A stretch of DNA of 64,000 bases from Candolleomyces eurysporus (lineage: Eukaryota; Basidiomycota; Agaricomycetes; Agaricales; Psathyrellaceae), in contig JANBPK010001059.1 of the NCBI GenBank assembly GCA_027579435.1, positions 1 to 64,000 on the forward strand, in the 5' to 3' direction. Positions 1 to 10,142 of the stretch are shown here, one piece after another. A model generated the notes under the pieces. That model saw only the letters and a list, made by a program, of their open reading frames with translations. It did no database searches and had not been told where the DNA came from. How positions within the stretch are numbered: position 1 is the stretch's first letter; the number at the start of each line of letters is the position of its first letter. Position numbers and translations under genes: made by a program.

Positions 1-1930
1 TCGACAGCCGAAGCGCTCCGTTTGGGAGTGTGAGTATGAGGATCCATGAGGATTAAGGAGAGGAAGTGGAGGTTGGCCACCGAGCGGAGCTTAAAAAAGC
101 TCAAACCATGCGAGCGGCTGTCGATCATCGGACCCTTTCCACGAACCATCATGTACTCGTCCTTCTACCACCACATAGCCTCCCTCCTTCGTATTTCCCT
201 TCAGTGTCCTGAAGATACCCCGCTATCTATTGTCATTCCCACCAGGAGAACCCTTATTTATTAACTGCCATTTCCTCACGACCTTTCACCTGAACCCGCC
301 CCTACCGCTGCCTCGCGCCATATCCGCCAGTCTTCTCAATTTGTGAGGTGTACTGGATCCGAATGGACGGAATTTTGACCTAGGTAGGTCTGCTCTTGTC
401 GACTTCGAAAGCCTGACGTTGAACGTTGAATTCCCCTAGCTCTCCAGGTAGCTCGATCGAATTCGGCACTCGAACAGTCACCTACTCGAAACGGAGCCCT
501 TCAAGCACACGACCAGCTGCACGTTTAGCCTGATCGCGTTGCGGATTAGCTGCTGCTCTGGTGGTCTGTGCCAGCTCACTCGCCTCCCACAATTTTCCCT
601 CTGTCCTCTGGACCCAACTACAAGCCCTGACTGCGACCGGCAGAAGCAATTCGATAACGGGCAAATTATACCCTGCGAGATGCTCCTCTTGGGAAGGCAA
701 TTATCGAAGCCAGCCGTTGCTAGAAGAGGGGTTCCCGGCGATCATCGAGTCGAAGGTGGTGTAACTCTCGAATTTATCCTCTCTAATTTAACAAGGTACG
801 TCCATCCCTTCCCTCAATATTCTGGTAGCCTCTTCCGCTAATACATAACAATAATTCGTATAGTTGTTCTAGTCCTACAAATCGCTTTCAAGAGATTTTC
901 ATCCAACAATTTCCATCGGGCCTCGCAAAATTCAAACCGTGTTTGCGTTGGCACAGGGTCTGAATCCCACAACCAGCTCAACCCCACCTTAACTACCCGC
1001 CCTCGTCAACACCATGATACCTATACCCGACAGCCTCGTCCCCAGGATCATGCTATTCGGATAGTGGCACGAAGCCCCCGGGGAACCTCACGACTTCGAC
1101 GGGGTTCTAACCCTGGGGCACCCCCCGCCGCCGGCGTCTAAAAGTCCGTCGCCGCGCTTTCGATCGATCAGGGACAGGGCTGGTCCTCGACGTCGTGCTC
1201 AATGACGGTGGATTGCCGGTCCTTGTGGGTCCGTCCAAGGAAGAGTTTGAAGGGGAAGAACAGCGTTTTGAGTGGACTCCATCTCCTCGGAATTCGGCTG
1301 GTTGGAGCAGCAGATTCGAGACGAGTTAGTAGCGTCGGAGCTGGCGCTTTTGCTACGGTCGAGAACGAGATGGGTACAGTTGCAGCGGGAAGACTCGTGA
1401 CGGGATGGGTTCACAGTACGTGATTCTTGCGTTGGACACCATGCACCTCCTACTGACTCTAGTGCTAGTGCTGACGCCCTTCCTTGTATTCTAACCTTAC
1501 TGGTTCCGATATGACGTTAGATTCAATGCATATTAATCTCCTGATTAGCATAATACACCGAGCGCATACGTATCCATACATTAATGAAACAACACCGGCA
1601 TCTATGGTTCATTTCATTTCCTCCCAAGCAACTCGACCTCTGCGACCTGGCCAGCTGCTCCCTCTGAGTTGGCATCTGAGCCCCTTGGCCCTGGTTCCTC
1701 CAGTTCGTCTTCCGACTTCATATTTGCGACCCGGTTTCTCAACAACATAAGCCACATTTCTGTTCGGAATTGGCAGTAATTATTCGTGAGTGAGCCGTAT
1801 CGAGAGGATCGTAGCACTACACACCTGCGTCCTCTCGACTAGTGAGTGCGTTGAAGAAGTTGAGGAAGTGGGTCCCTGTTTGTGCTGAGATCGCCAGAAA
1901 GATAATCCTTGTTCGGTCCCGGCGGTACTA
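1..1930. other. No confident gene; one weak two-exon ORF
   Basis: I see no gene I can name in this stretch. The best candidate is on the plus strand from the ATG at 1202. It reads to about 1417, has a consensus GTACGT donor there and an acceptor TCTAG near 1464, and would end at a stop near 1493, giving about 85 residues that finish in a hydrophobic run. The segment contains GAGAFATV, which resembles a kinase glycine loop, but nothing kinase-like follows, so I treat it as chance. Overlapping frames on both strands are also open here because the sequence is GC-rich. The rest looks intergenic. Confidence 0.3.
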
Positions 1931-2042
1931 AGGTCTGACATATTCACATCTTCCAACACGACTTAGAATCAGTATGAATTCCATTTCAAATCGCAGCGCC
2001 TCATCCAACAAAAAGAGAAACTCCGACAAAAGAGCTCTGAAT

Positions 2043-3779
2043 CTAACCCTCCAGCCCTTCCGGATCCTCTTCTCCCTTCTTCCCCGGCATATCCAACTTC
2101 CTCTTCCTCCCCGGGATATTCCCCTTTCCGTCCCCAAAGCCAACTCCCGCCTTTTTCCTAAGCGCATCCAAATCCTGTCCTTCGTCTTCGGCAGCCCACT
2201 CGAGCACAAGATGCCGCCCAAGTAAATGTGTATGCTTGAGAGCATTGAAAGCGTTCTCCGCCTCGTGCCGAGTGACGAATTCGAGGAAAGCAAAGCCTCG
2301 TGTTTGCGAATCGAATTTCTTGGGGAGACGAACTGATGGGCACTGGGAAAAAATAATGTCGGTAAAACCGAACATTGCTTTTCTTTCAAACAAGTGGTAG
2401 AAATAAAAGTAGAATGAGCTGGAAAAAGTGAAGGGAGCCAACGCACCTGAATAAATCCCTAATATCCTTTTTCGTGGCCTCAAACGGCACGTTCTTCACA
2501 GTCATCTTCGTCGTCCTAGCCTTCGCCCCTGTACCCTTCTCCGCACTCAAAACATCTTTCTCCATCTCCTCTTTCCCTCTGCCCGCGAACTTGACGTTCA
2601 ACTCGTGTCCATCAAGCACGAAACTCTGCATGCTCTTCAGAGCCTTCTTGGTGCTTTCGGGGTCTTTGAACCCAACGAAGCCATATCCCATACTCAATTT
2701 GGTGTTGGGTTTTTTAGGGTCCGGTTTCGTTTGAATACGCGCAAAGAGGAAGGAACGAAGCGAAGCAAGGACCAAAGAGAACTTTTCCTGAGTCGTCGCG
2801 AACGAGAGATTCTTGACATATAGCGTCGTCCCCGCTCCTCCTGTCTCCCCCTCTCCCCACGCCTCCGCCTCCGCCTTATCTCCGCCCTCGGAGACCCTCA
2901 CCACCGTCTTCTCCAGCATCTCCTTCTTCTCTTCCGACACTCCGCCCTCCCCGCCAGAGCTCGGATCGAACATCCCGACCGGTCCCTTCTCCAAATACAC
3001 AATCGAGTTCCCCATCCTCCTGTACACCACACTCCTAAAGCCCTTCGCCGCTTCCTCCGCTTTGACGCACTCCACAATAGCAATTGTACCCGCCAGAGGT
3101 ACCAGAACACGCACCAACTCCCCGTGAGGTTCGAAGAGCTCGCGGATCTGGGTTTCGGTGGTTCCGTAGGGGATATTTTTGACGAGGATCACCGTATCCG
3201 ATCTGCGTGGACGCGAATTGGAGTTTGACTGGAAAGAGGAAAGGACGACCCCATGCGACTCGAGGTACGCCTTCGTCTCCATTATGATATGCGTTTCCGC
3301 AAGCGCCAACTTGACTGCAGGGTTGCTCGTTGAGCTTTCGGAGGAAGAGTCGGGGTTGAGAATGGCGGTTTTAGGTATACCCATCCTATCAGCGATCGAG
3401 GAGGCCACGGCGTCGCTCTATCGCACGAAACAAATAAAAGGAAGAGATTTCCAATGAGCACCGAAACCCAATTCAAATTAAAGAAACGACTAACATTCAT
3501 GTACAACATGCTCCAATTGAACTCTTTCCCCGCTACGGCCTTCCTCTTCGCCTCTTTCTCCCCCTTCACCGTTACCCTCTTTGCCTTCCCTTCCGCTCCC
3601 TCCACATCGGCGTTGGGACCCCCTCGACGATCGACAGCACCAAGGATATGCAACAACCGACCCTGGAGCGAGGATTTATCCAGAGCGTCGTACGCAGCGA
3701 CGGCCTCTGAAGGGAACGCAAACGTGACGTAGGCTAGACCTTTGGCTTGTTTGGTGTTGAGGTCGATGGGGATACGAAC
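2043..3779 (-). pseudogene. MRD1: 5'-truncated, frameshifted MRD1 copy (multi-RRM rRNA-processing factor)
   Basis: MRD1 binds pre-rRNA in the nucleolus and is needed for 18S rRNA maturation; full-length proteins carry five or six RRM domains. Exons read at 3779-3495, 3417-2447 and 2342-2043. They encode the second half of RRM2 (with KGLAYVTFAF and QGRLLHILGA), the linker with FNWSMLYMN and SSIADRMGIPK, and three further RRMs (DTVILVKNIPYGTT, TTLYVKNLSFATT, KMTVKNVPFEATKKD). RRM1 and the start of RRM2 are missing; no matching sequence lies upstream to 4.7 kb. In the last RRM the natural splice gives LFSAH, then the frame shifts before VRLPKKFDSQTRGFAFLEF, consistent with a deletion of about 13 bases at 2325-2340. 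The break at the 5' side coincides with a MITE. An essential single-copy gene in this state suggests a duplicate, with a functional copy elsewhere. An unrecognised microexon is a less likely explanation. Confidence 0.85.
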
Positions 3780-3782
3780 CTA

Positions 3783-4028
3783 TCACAGCTGGTTGCATAT
3801 CGATAGACCAGAATCGGCCGCGCTCCCCTTTTGATATTTGTTTATCTGTGGAGCGTACAAATAAAATATGATGCCCAAACGGGCTGGGTCGTCGCTTCCA
3901 ACCGCCACCTCCCTCACTGTAGAACCCTCTCAAGTTTATTTGGTTGCTGCGCCACTGCTCCACCGCTAAACAAATATCAAAAGGGGAGCGCGGCCGATTC
4001 TGGTCTATCAATATGCAACCAGCTGTCA
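3783..4028. mobile_element. MITE with 62-bp terminal inverted repeats and TA target duplication
   Basis: The left arm 3783-3844 and right arm 3967-4028 are inverted copies that differ at only about two positions; both end in T(C/G)ACAGCTGGTTGCATAT. TA dinucleotides at 3781-3782 and 4029-4030 flank the arms. The 122-base centre has no coding capacity. Length, long arms and TA duplication are typical of Stowaway-like, Tc1/mariner-derived MITEs. The left end abuts the first recognisable MRD1 codon, and the TA supplies part of a TAG splice-acceptor-like sequence for that gene on the minus strand. Confidence 0.85.
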
Positions 4029-4030
4029 TA

Positions 4031-4839
4031 ATGAGGATTGACAAATCTGTTCGCTGTACTACGTTTGGCATATTCATTTACACCCATGGTTCATATACCC
4101 CACGAGCAATAATTTGGGTGTTTGAGCATTTCTGTGGTACGAAAGTTATACTCTCCTACAAAGTACGGGTATTATCACAGAGCAATGGACGCGAGATTGA
4201 ATTCACAAGAATGTCATCCTCGCTAGTGAAAGGTTTATAGTGAACCTAGGGCCGGAAAATGCCTCGGTAAATGCCGTGCGAAGCATCGGCCCACTTGACA
4301 CAGGTCGACTGCCATCTGTAGCTGGGGAAGTGTCACCACCGGATGTTAGGCATCCTATGGCCGGGTCCAACCATACGGCCACGAAGGACTTGCGATGAGT
4401 TCTTGGTGCTTTTTTCGTGATGATCGCACAGCAGTAAACTAACTATGGCACCAAGAACAGCTGCTGTATGGCTGCATAGCGAGTCTAGGAAGTTTGCTTG
4501 GTATGACCATTGAGACTGGAAGCACGTCTGGCCGCGAGACGAGCCCTTGAGCGGCGCATCCAAAGGATGGAATCTTGATGGGGATAGAAGAATAGTATCC
4601 AGGTGGAAGGGCCTCTAGGTCCATCCCGATTGCATAGGTCTGCCAGCGATGATATGACCGATGCCAACACCGCTCCATGTCAACCGGAAATTAACATGGA
4701 ACTCGGTGGAACGGTGCCGCTATAGCTGGCTGTGCCAGGATACTTAACGCGCTTGACCCAAAGTTCAAAATCCTTGAACCAGACTGACTTCCCGGTATCT
4801 GCCAGTCCCTTCAGTCCTCCATCGACCGCCGCGNGCGTC
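4031..4839. repeat. Upstream flank of DUF6533 unit 1 (duplicated sequence)
   Basis: From about 4330 this segment is related to 9540-10140 and, in part, 12540-12900, for example the block CATCCTATGGCCG at about 4350 and the block CGTGATGATCGC at about 4418. These are the promoter-side flanks of the three DUF6533 copies, so the duplicated unit includes several hundred bases upstream of each start. No gene is seen. An N lies at 4834, six bases before the proposed start codon. Confidence 0.7.
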
Positions 4840-6589
4840 ATGGCCACATCCCCGGATCAAGTCAGCTACGATAGCATCGTCCGAGCGTACACTTCAGGTC
4901 AATATGTGAATGTGAGTCTTCTGCCCCAAACTTCTCAATGAATATCTTGAATGACACTGCCACAACAGTATCTTGTGCGTGTTGAGATCGATCATTTTGC
5001 CACCACCTCAACCTTGACTACTAACGGTGCTCGGATTTAGACATTGAGCAGCTTCGCACTTGTGGTAAGGCAAACTTTGCATCCATTTGAGTCGCAGTCA
5101 CTAAATCAAATGCTGGCTAGATCTCTGATTTCTTGCACACCTTCCCGGACGAGGTATGGCGTTGACTCCGTAGTCATGTTTCCAGCATTTATTTTAGACC
5201 TATCAACAGGTTCGATTGATGTGGAAAGCACCCATCAGCCTGCCGAAGGTCCTGTTCTTCTTCATTCGCTACTACTCCCTCGTTCAAGGGGCTTTTTCTG
5301 TGGCGTGTAAGCATATCCTTGCATTCCTAGGTCAACCTCCTCGATGCTCGATGGTGACCCAGCGACAGATACTATACCGACCAATCTCTCAGCCGAGCAA
5401 TGTCGTTCTGCATTTGTTCGCAATGGAGGTAGGCCTGCCTCTCAATTTTGTAAGATAATCGCTCAGTCGCATCCCGGGAAAACCGATCCCTTTTCGAAAA
5501 TATCAAGTATCAGCGGCCCTCATAATCTGTGCATCCGAGGGTGTGTCACGGCCCTCGGTAGTATCGATCAACCCTTATTAAAGCTTTACAGCCATCTTGG
5601 TTATCCGAGTATACGCTTTCTCTGGAAGAGACAGAAGACTGCTCGTATTTCTCATTTTCGAATTTATTGTCAGTCTCAATCACTACTTTTTTGCGAGAGT
5701 GGTATTCTCACTTGAACGACAGATTCTCCATGCTCCTCATCTTTACCTAGTCCCACGTCACTCAAATGGTGCTAAATGTACTTTGATCACAATCACGACT
5801 GACCGCAGTAATAGCAGGCTGACTACACTTCCCTAAAAGTTGTAGAACTTCAACCGATGCGCAATCTTGGTTGTTTGCCGGTGGGGGTAAACGTTACGCT
5901 TCTGGAGATCGGCTTCTTGCTCTTGCTGTGCAGTGTCACCAGTTCGTGCTCAGCCCGTTGTTCTCAAACGTAAATGACAATTCGACTGATCACAATGTTA
6001 CAGTCATTATGCTTTGTATGTTATACACCATGTTTCGACGTTACAGGCACTGCAAGACCTCAGCTTTGGTGTCTGTCTTCTATCAAGATGGACTGGTGTA
6101 TTTCGTATGTTTGTCCAGTGAGACCCTCAACTATTCTTCCCCCGAAACAAGTAGCGTTCAAGTTGAATCTGAATGGTTTGCGCTAGGTTTGGCTTGTACC
6201 AACGTTATCGTCCTTCACACGGTCAAGGTTCGTGCTTACTACTTGGTTTTTGTACTCGTTCGGCAACTGAGCCAGTTCACATCTTCTAGAGCGAAGCATT
6301 GAGTTCTCTCGGTATGCAGTACGTCTCCATCATCTTCCACACAATAAGACTGTTTCCCTCAAGACGTCTGAAACTAACGTCTATTAGACTGGAAACATCC
6401 CTTCATGCAATCCTCTCCACAAGGATGATCCTCCGCCTACGTTCATGGGATCAACGACTTTGTCGCCAAGGAAGTCCGATGGATGGCGGCGGCGGCGCCT
6501 GGGTGGTATCAGGACTCGAACACCACTCCTACCCAACCGAACGCATAATTTTTGCATCCCCGGTCAGCTCATCCGCCGAATCGTCTTAA
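4840..6589 (+). pseudogene. DUF6533 multi-pass membrane protein, copy 1, probably disrupted
   Basis: This follows the same many-exon plan as copies 2 and 3. Exon 1 ends at 4911. A 6-base exon TATCTT lies at 4969-4974, the next exon at 5041-5064, and further exons run to the stop at 6589. Recognisable parts are the first helix NYLTLSSFALV, DFLHTFPDEV, MWKAPISLPKVLFFFIRYY, VIRVYAFSGRDRRLLVFLI, VIMLCMLYTMFRRYRH, FYQDGLVYFVCLS and AILSTRMILRLRSW. DUF6533 proteins are fungal membrane proteins with about seven helices and no established function. In the loop near 5965-5995 this copy has an in-frame TAA after CSARCSQT and is one base shorter than copies 2 and 3. The frame is lost unless a very short intron is used, and the one I tried does not restore it. 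I therefore call it broken, with moderate certainty. Confidence 0.75.
4969..4974 (+). other. 6-base microexon TATCTT in DUF6533 copy 1
   Basis: The hexamer is preceded by ACAACAG and followed by GTGCGT. Splicing it in inserts Tyr-Leu after Asn, giving NYLTLSSFAL, which matches the usual first-helix start of DUF6533 proteins (NYLSVAS type). The downstream intron has a TACTAAC branch site at about 5020. The same arrangement occurs in the other two copies. Confidence 0.75.
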
Positions 6590-7719
6590 CCAGGGCAAGA
6601 TTCGCACCCTGATACTCGTGACAGATGAGGCGAGAAAGGGTATCGATTGCCAATGATCATAACTCGTTGTGCCAAAGTCGTCGATGTCGTGAAACAACTT
6701 GAAGGCATCCTAGACGTTTCGAGACTCATACATTCACAAAAGGTGAAGATTGACAGTAGTAAATCCCTAACATTCGCACTTTATGCCTGATTGACAAGTT
6801 TATTTGTTGTCATTCAACCCCAAGAACGCGCCTTAGAGATCATTCGGTCTAACAGTGTTGATCAGAACTTGAGCATGAAATGCGGTTGTGTCAAGGTATG
6901 GTCATCATTCACCCTGGACGAGCCACTCCATTGGAAGCTGTAAGTGTCTGTTCCAAAGCGGCAGGGTTAAGCCTGATCCTAGCAAGTAGCCCAATAAACG
7001 GGGGTCCGATTCATTCTTCAAGCTCTTCTTTTCGCTCCGGCAGGCACTTNGGGGGTCTTAGAGATCCTCGGCGTATTCGGGGTAGCAGTCGACTGGTGTT
7101 GTACGGATGCTCTGGCGTATTTCTCGAGCACTTGATCACTGCCGACTGGAGGGGTGGCAGTAGTGTAGGTAAGGCTTAGGGTTTGAGGGGGGCCGCCGGT
7201 GCCCTCAAATAGTCCATCTAGCAATGGCGTGCTGGTAGGCACGGGGGCCCTAGTCAACCCATGGGGGACCTTCTCAGGGACAGGCTCAGACATCAGGAGA
7301 ATTTGTAGAGGGGAGACTGAGTATCGAGGTGGGGATGCGAGAGAACTTGCTCGGACGCAGACTCAAGGCGTAAGCCTCTAATCACATCAAGTGGTCCAAA
7401 TATAACTTTGTGTAGTCAATCAACACCTACCAGCAAGACAACGAGGCCTCCAAATGAACGACACCAAACCTACCGTGTGACCACATTTTCGCTAACCAGT
7501 ACACTAGGCTTCAATCTTTGGCGACGTTGGACACATAGTATCCTGGGAGCCACCGGTCAGGCGTGAGACGCCGTCGGAGTTTAAACACGATTGCAGACGC
7601 GCAACTTGTTCAAACAGCCACATCCGCTTGTTCCATCACCATCTCCCTTTGTTCTTGTCTCTTTACTTTTTGTAAGATCGCCATTCTATCTCATATGCAT
7701 TTATTTTGAAACTCAGGTG
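6590..7719. other. Gene-free spacer; downstream flank of DUF6533 unit 1
   Basis: The first 260 bases resemble the downstream flanks of copies 2 and 3 (shared CTTGAAGGCATCCTAGACG type blocks near 6702, 12006 and 14811). Past about 6900 the sequence is not shared. Open frames at 6880-7179 and 7199-7381 on plus and 7018-7293 on minus overlap one another, contain an N at 7050 and show no domain I recognise. I see no supported gene. Confidence 0.5.
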
Positions 7720-8778
7720 TGGAATCAGAAGATGCGCACCTTGGGACCCTGCTGGGATCGCTGCGAATTATGCCAACTCGCCTGATGCTGGGCTGGTGTT
7801 CTTTTTGGGCGGAAAGATGGCGACGGCGTTGCAGCATATTGTTCGGGCGTTACAGTTTTATCCCGGGCATGAGCGAGCGCAGAAGTTGAGGAAACGTGTG
7901 AAGGAGGTGGAGAGGCTTTAAGAGGAGGTGGATGTTGCGTTCAAGCAGAATCGGTTGGAGGAGGCGAGGGAGAGGTATGGTGAGGCCCTAGAAAAGATCG
8001 GGCGATTGAGGAGGAGGAAAAGGGCGGGCGCATTAGGGCCATTGTGTTGAGTAAAAAGGCTGCGGTGTTGTTCAAGGTGCGGTTCGTCGATTCTGGGTTT
8101 TGACGTTTGGCTGATTGAAGCCTAGTTGAACGAAAACTAGAAGGCTCTCGAGGCTTCCGATGAGTCGCTGGAGCTCTCTTCTCGTTAGTTCAAGGCTCTT
8201 TGTACCCGTCCCCGGATTTGCCTCAACCTCGAGAAATACGATGCAGCCATTGGCGACTTCAAGAGTGCGATTAGGGAGGCGAATGCAGAGGGAAGCGCGA
8301 CCGACCCTGACGTACGAGCCCTGAGGCAAGAGCTCAAGAAGGCCGAAGTCGCATTGGAGAGGAGCAAAACAAAAGACTACTACAAGATTCTGGGCGTACA
8401 AAGGGAATATACAGGGGTCGAGATCGAGAAAGCTTACCGAAGAGAGAGTTTGAAGCACCACCCTGATAAGGTAATCAATCCTCTTTCCTTCCTCCCTTGC
8501 CTCCTCACTCACTCACTCCTCCACTTCCGGGGCGGCGATGAAGAGCAGTTCAAGCTCGCTAGGAGACGTACGCTATCCCGTTCGGTTCCCAGAAGCAGCG
8601 GCGCTACGATCATGGCGAGGGCAAAGACGGTTTTGGGGACGATATGATGGGCGGGATGCACGGGATGGCCCATATGGACCTGAAGGAGTCGTTTACGCAG
8701 TTCCATGGAAGACTTTCGGGCGGGGGTGGTATGGGTGGTATGGATGTAGGTGGGATGAGGGGCAGCTTCCATTTCTAG
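7720..8778 (+). pseudogene. DNAJC7/TPR2-like TPR plus J-domain co-chaperone pseudogene
   Basis: Intact relatives join TPR repeats that bind Hsp70/Hsp90 to a C-terminal J domain that stimulates Hsp70. Here only the C-terminal half is present. It has a TPR piece (GHERAQKLRKRVKEVERL), a second TPR stretch (FKQNRLEEARERYGEAL), then the J domain with YYKILGV and the HPD motif in ESLKHHPDK, and finally a Gly/Met-rich tail ending RGSFHF at 8778. It is broken many times: a TAA at 7919-7921 after ERL, a frameshift near 8010, TAG codons near 8136 and 8188, a J-domain intron whose acceptor reads TTCCGG where AG is expected (about 8530), and a frameshift near 8565. The N-terminal TPRs are absent. Introns are retained, so this is a DNA-level duplicate rather than a retrocopy. 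It lies between DUF6533 copies 1 and 2. Confidence 0.85.
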
Positions 8779-9460
8779 TGGTTCGGTCCATCTGTCTTCC
8801 TCTTCTCTCTTTATCTCCCACATGGTACAGCATACGCGTTCATCAGTACATTCTTCGTTGATTCATCCAGCTACTCTCTCCTCTCTCCTCTCTCTTCACG
8901 CCATTATATGCTCCCTGTCATTTTTTGATCTTATCTTACCTCTCGTTTTGTCTACATTTGCTATTTAATGTGCTGCACATGACTATTCATTAGGGCCATA
9001 GGGTATAATATTATGATCTCTTCTTTCCTATCTATCTATTTTTAGTCAAGAATTTCTTGAATTTGCGGATACACGCAGCCAGGATACTTGCGGCCGCTTA
9101 GTCTCACCATCGCGTACAGATGGTTTTCCGTGATTGATATATACGGTGAAGAGGTATGTCCGGATAGGAGTCACCCAACTCCCGGTTCTCGGCGATGGAC
9201 AGCTGCCGGTGGCCGCCGGATCTTCCCCTTCGATGTTTGATTTAATTGGCGGTGCTTGAATCTAAGAGCTTTTAACAGCGATGCTAAGTTGAAGCTATGT
9301 ACGAGATTTGAGCTCCAGCTCTGTGGTATCGCTTCACAAAGCGTCAATATCCATGAGTCTCAACGGGACAAGGATAACGAGAATCAGAGTGCAGGTATTG
9401 CATTACATTACGACTTCAACTGATTGACTTTGATGCAAATTATTGAAGCTCCATAGCCCC
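8779..9460. other. Intergenic, with CT-rich microsatellite
   Basis: No gene is seen. A CTCTC-rich tract lies at 8874-8900, just past the pseudogene end, and the rest is AT-rich spacer. Confidence 0.6.
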
Positions 9461-10142
9461 AGGCTGACTTTCTTGCTTCTGCTCGCCGACGGCGCCCCAT
9501 TTGGCCCCTGGTCCTACCTCCCCTCTATTGATTACTATCTGTAGCTGGAGTGGTGTCCGAGTCACCGCCGGGTGGCCAGGTATCCTATGGCCGTGTTCGG
9601 CCATATGACCCCGAAGGAATTGCAATGAATTTTCGGTGCTTGATTCGTGATGATCGCTCACCAGCCGGGTGGCACGCAAACTTCGAAAGACAAGGGCAAG
9701 AAGGGATGATTGCACAGCGACAAACTAACCATGGCACCAGGAACGACTGTGTGGCTGCCCAGCGAGTCCAGTGAGTTTGCTTGGCGGCTCCATTGAGACT
9801 GGAAGCACCTTTGGCCGCGAATTGGGCTCTCGAGTGGCACATTTAACAGAGCCACTTGATCCTGAAGGGGATTGGAGAACAACGTCCAGATAGAAGGGCA
9901 CCTCTGGTCCCATCGCGATTGCATAGATCCTCTAACAGACTTGGAATGTTCAGTGCAAGCACTATTCCGGCTGTACACCGTCGACCGTTCCATGTTACCC
10001 GGAAATCGACATGGAACTCCGTGAAGTGAGTGTCATTGTAGCTGGTTTTCCACCGCTGTGCGAAGTTATTTAATCCGCCTTGCACTAAGTTCAAAATCCT
10101 TCAAGCAAACCAACTTCCCCCTCCATCAATTGCCGCAGCGTT
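9461..10142. repeat. Upstream flank of DUF6533 unit 2 (duplicated sequence)
   Basis: This is related to 4330-4839 and partly to 12540-12919. Shared blocks include GTATCCTATGGCCGTGTTCG near 9580 and TTCGTGATGATCGCTCACCA near 9643. It marks the left side of the second duplicated unit. The minus-strand open frames here are shadows of the repeat and change between copies. Confidence 0.65.

Noticed and set aside
1300..1420. GAGAFATV resembling a protein kinase glycine loop
   Set aside because: No catalytic loop or other kinase motif follows in any frame; the match is short.
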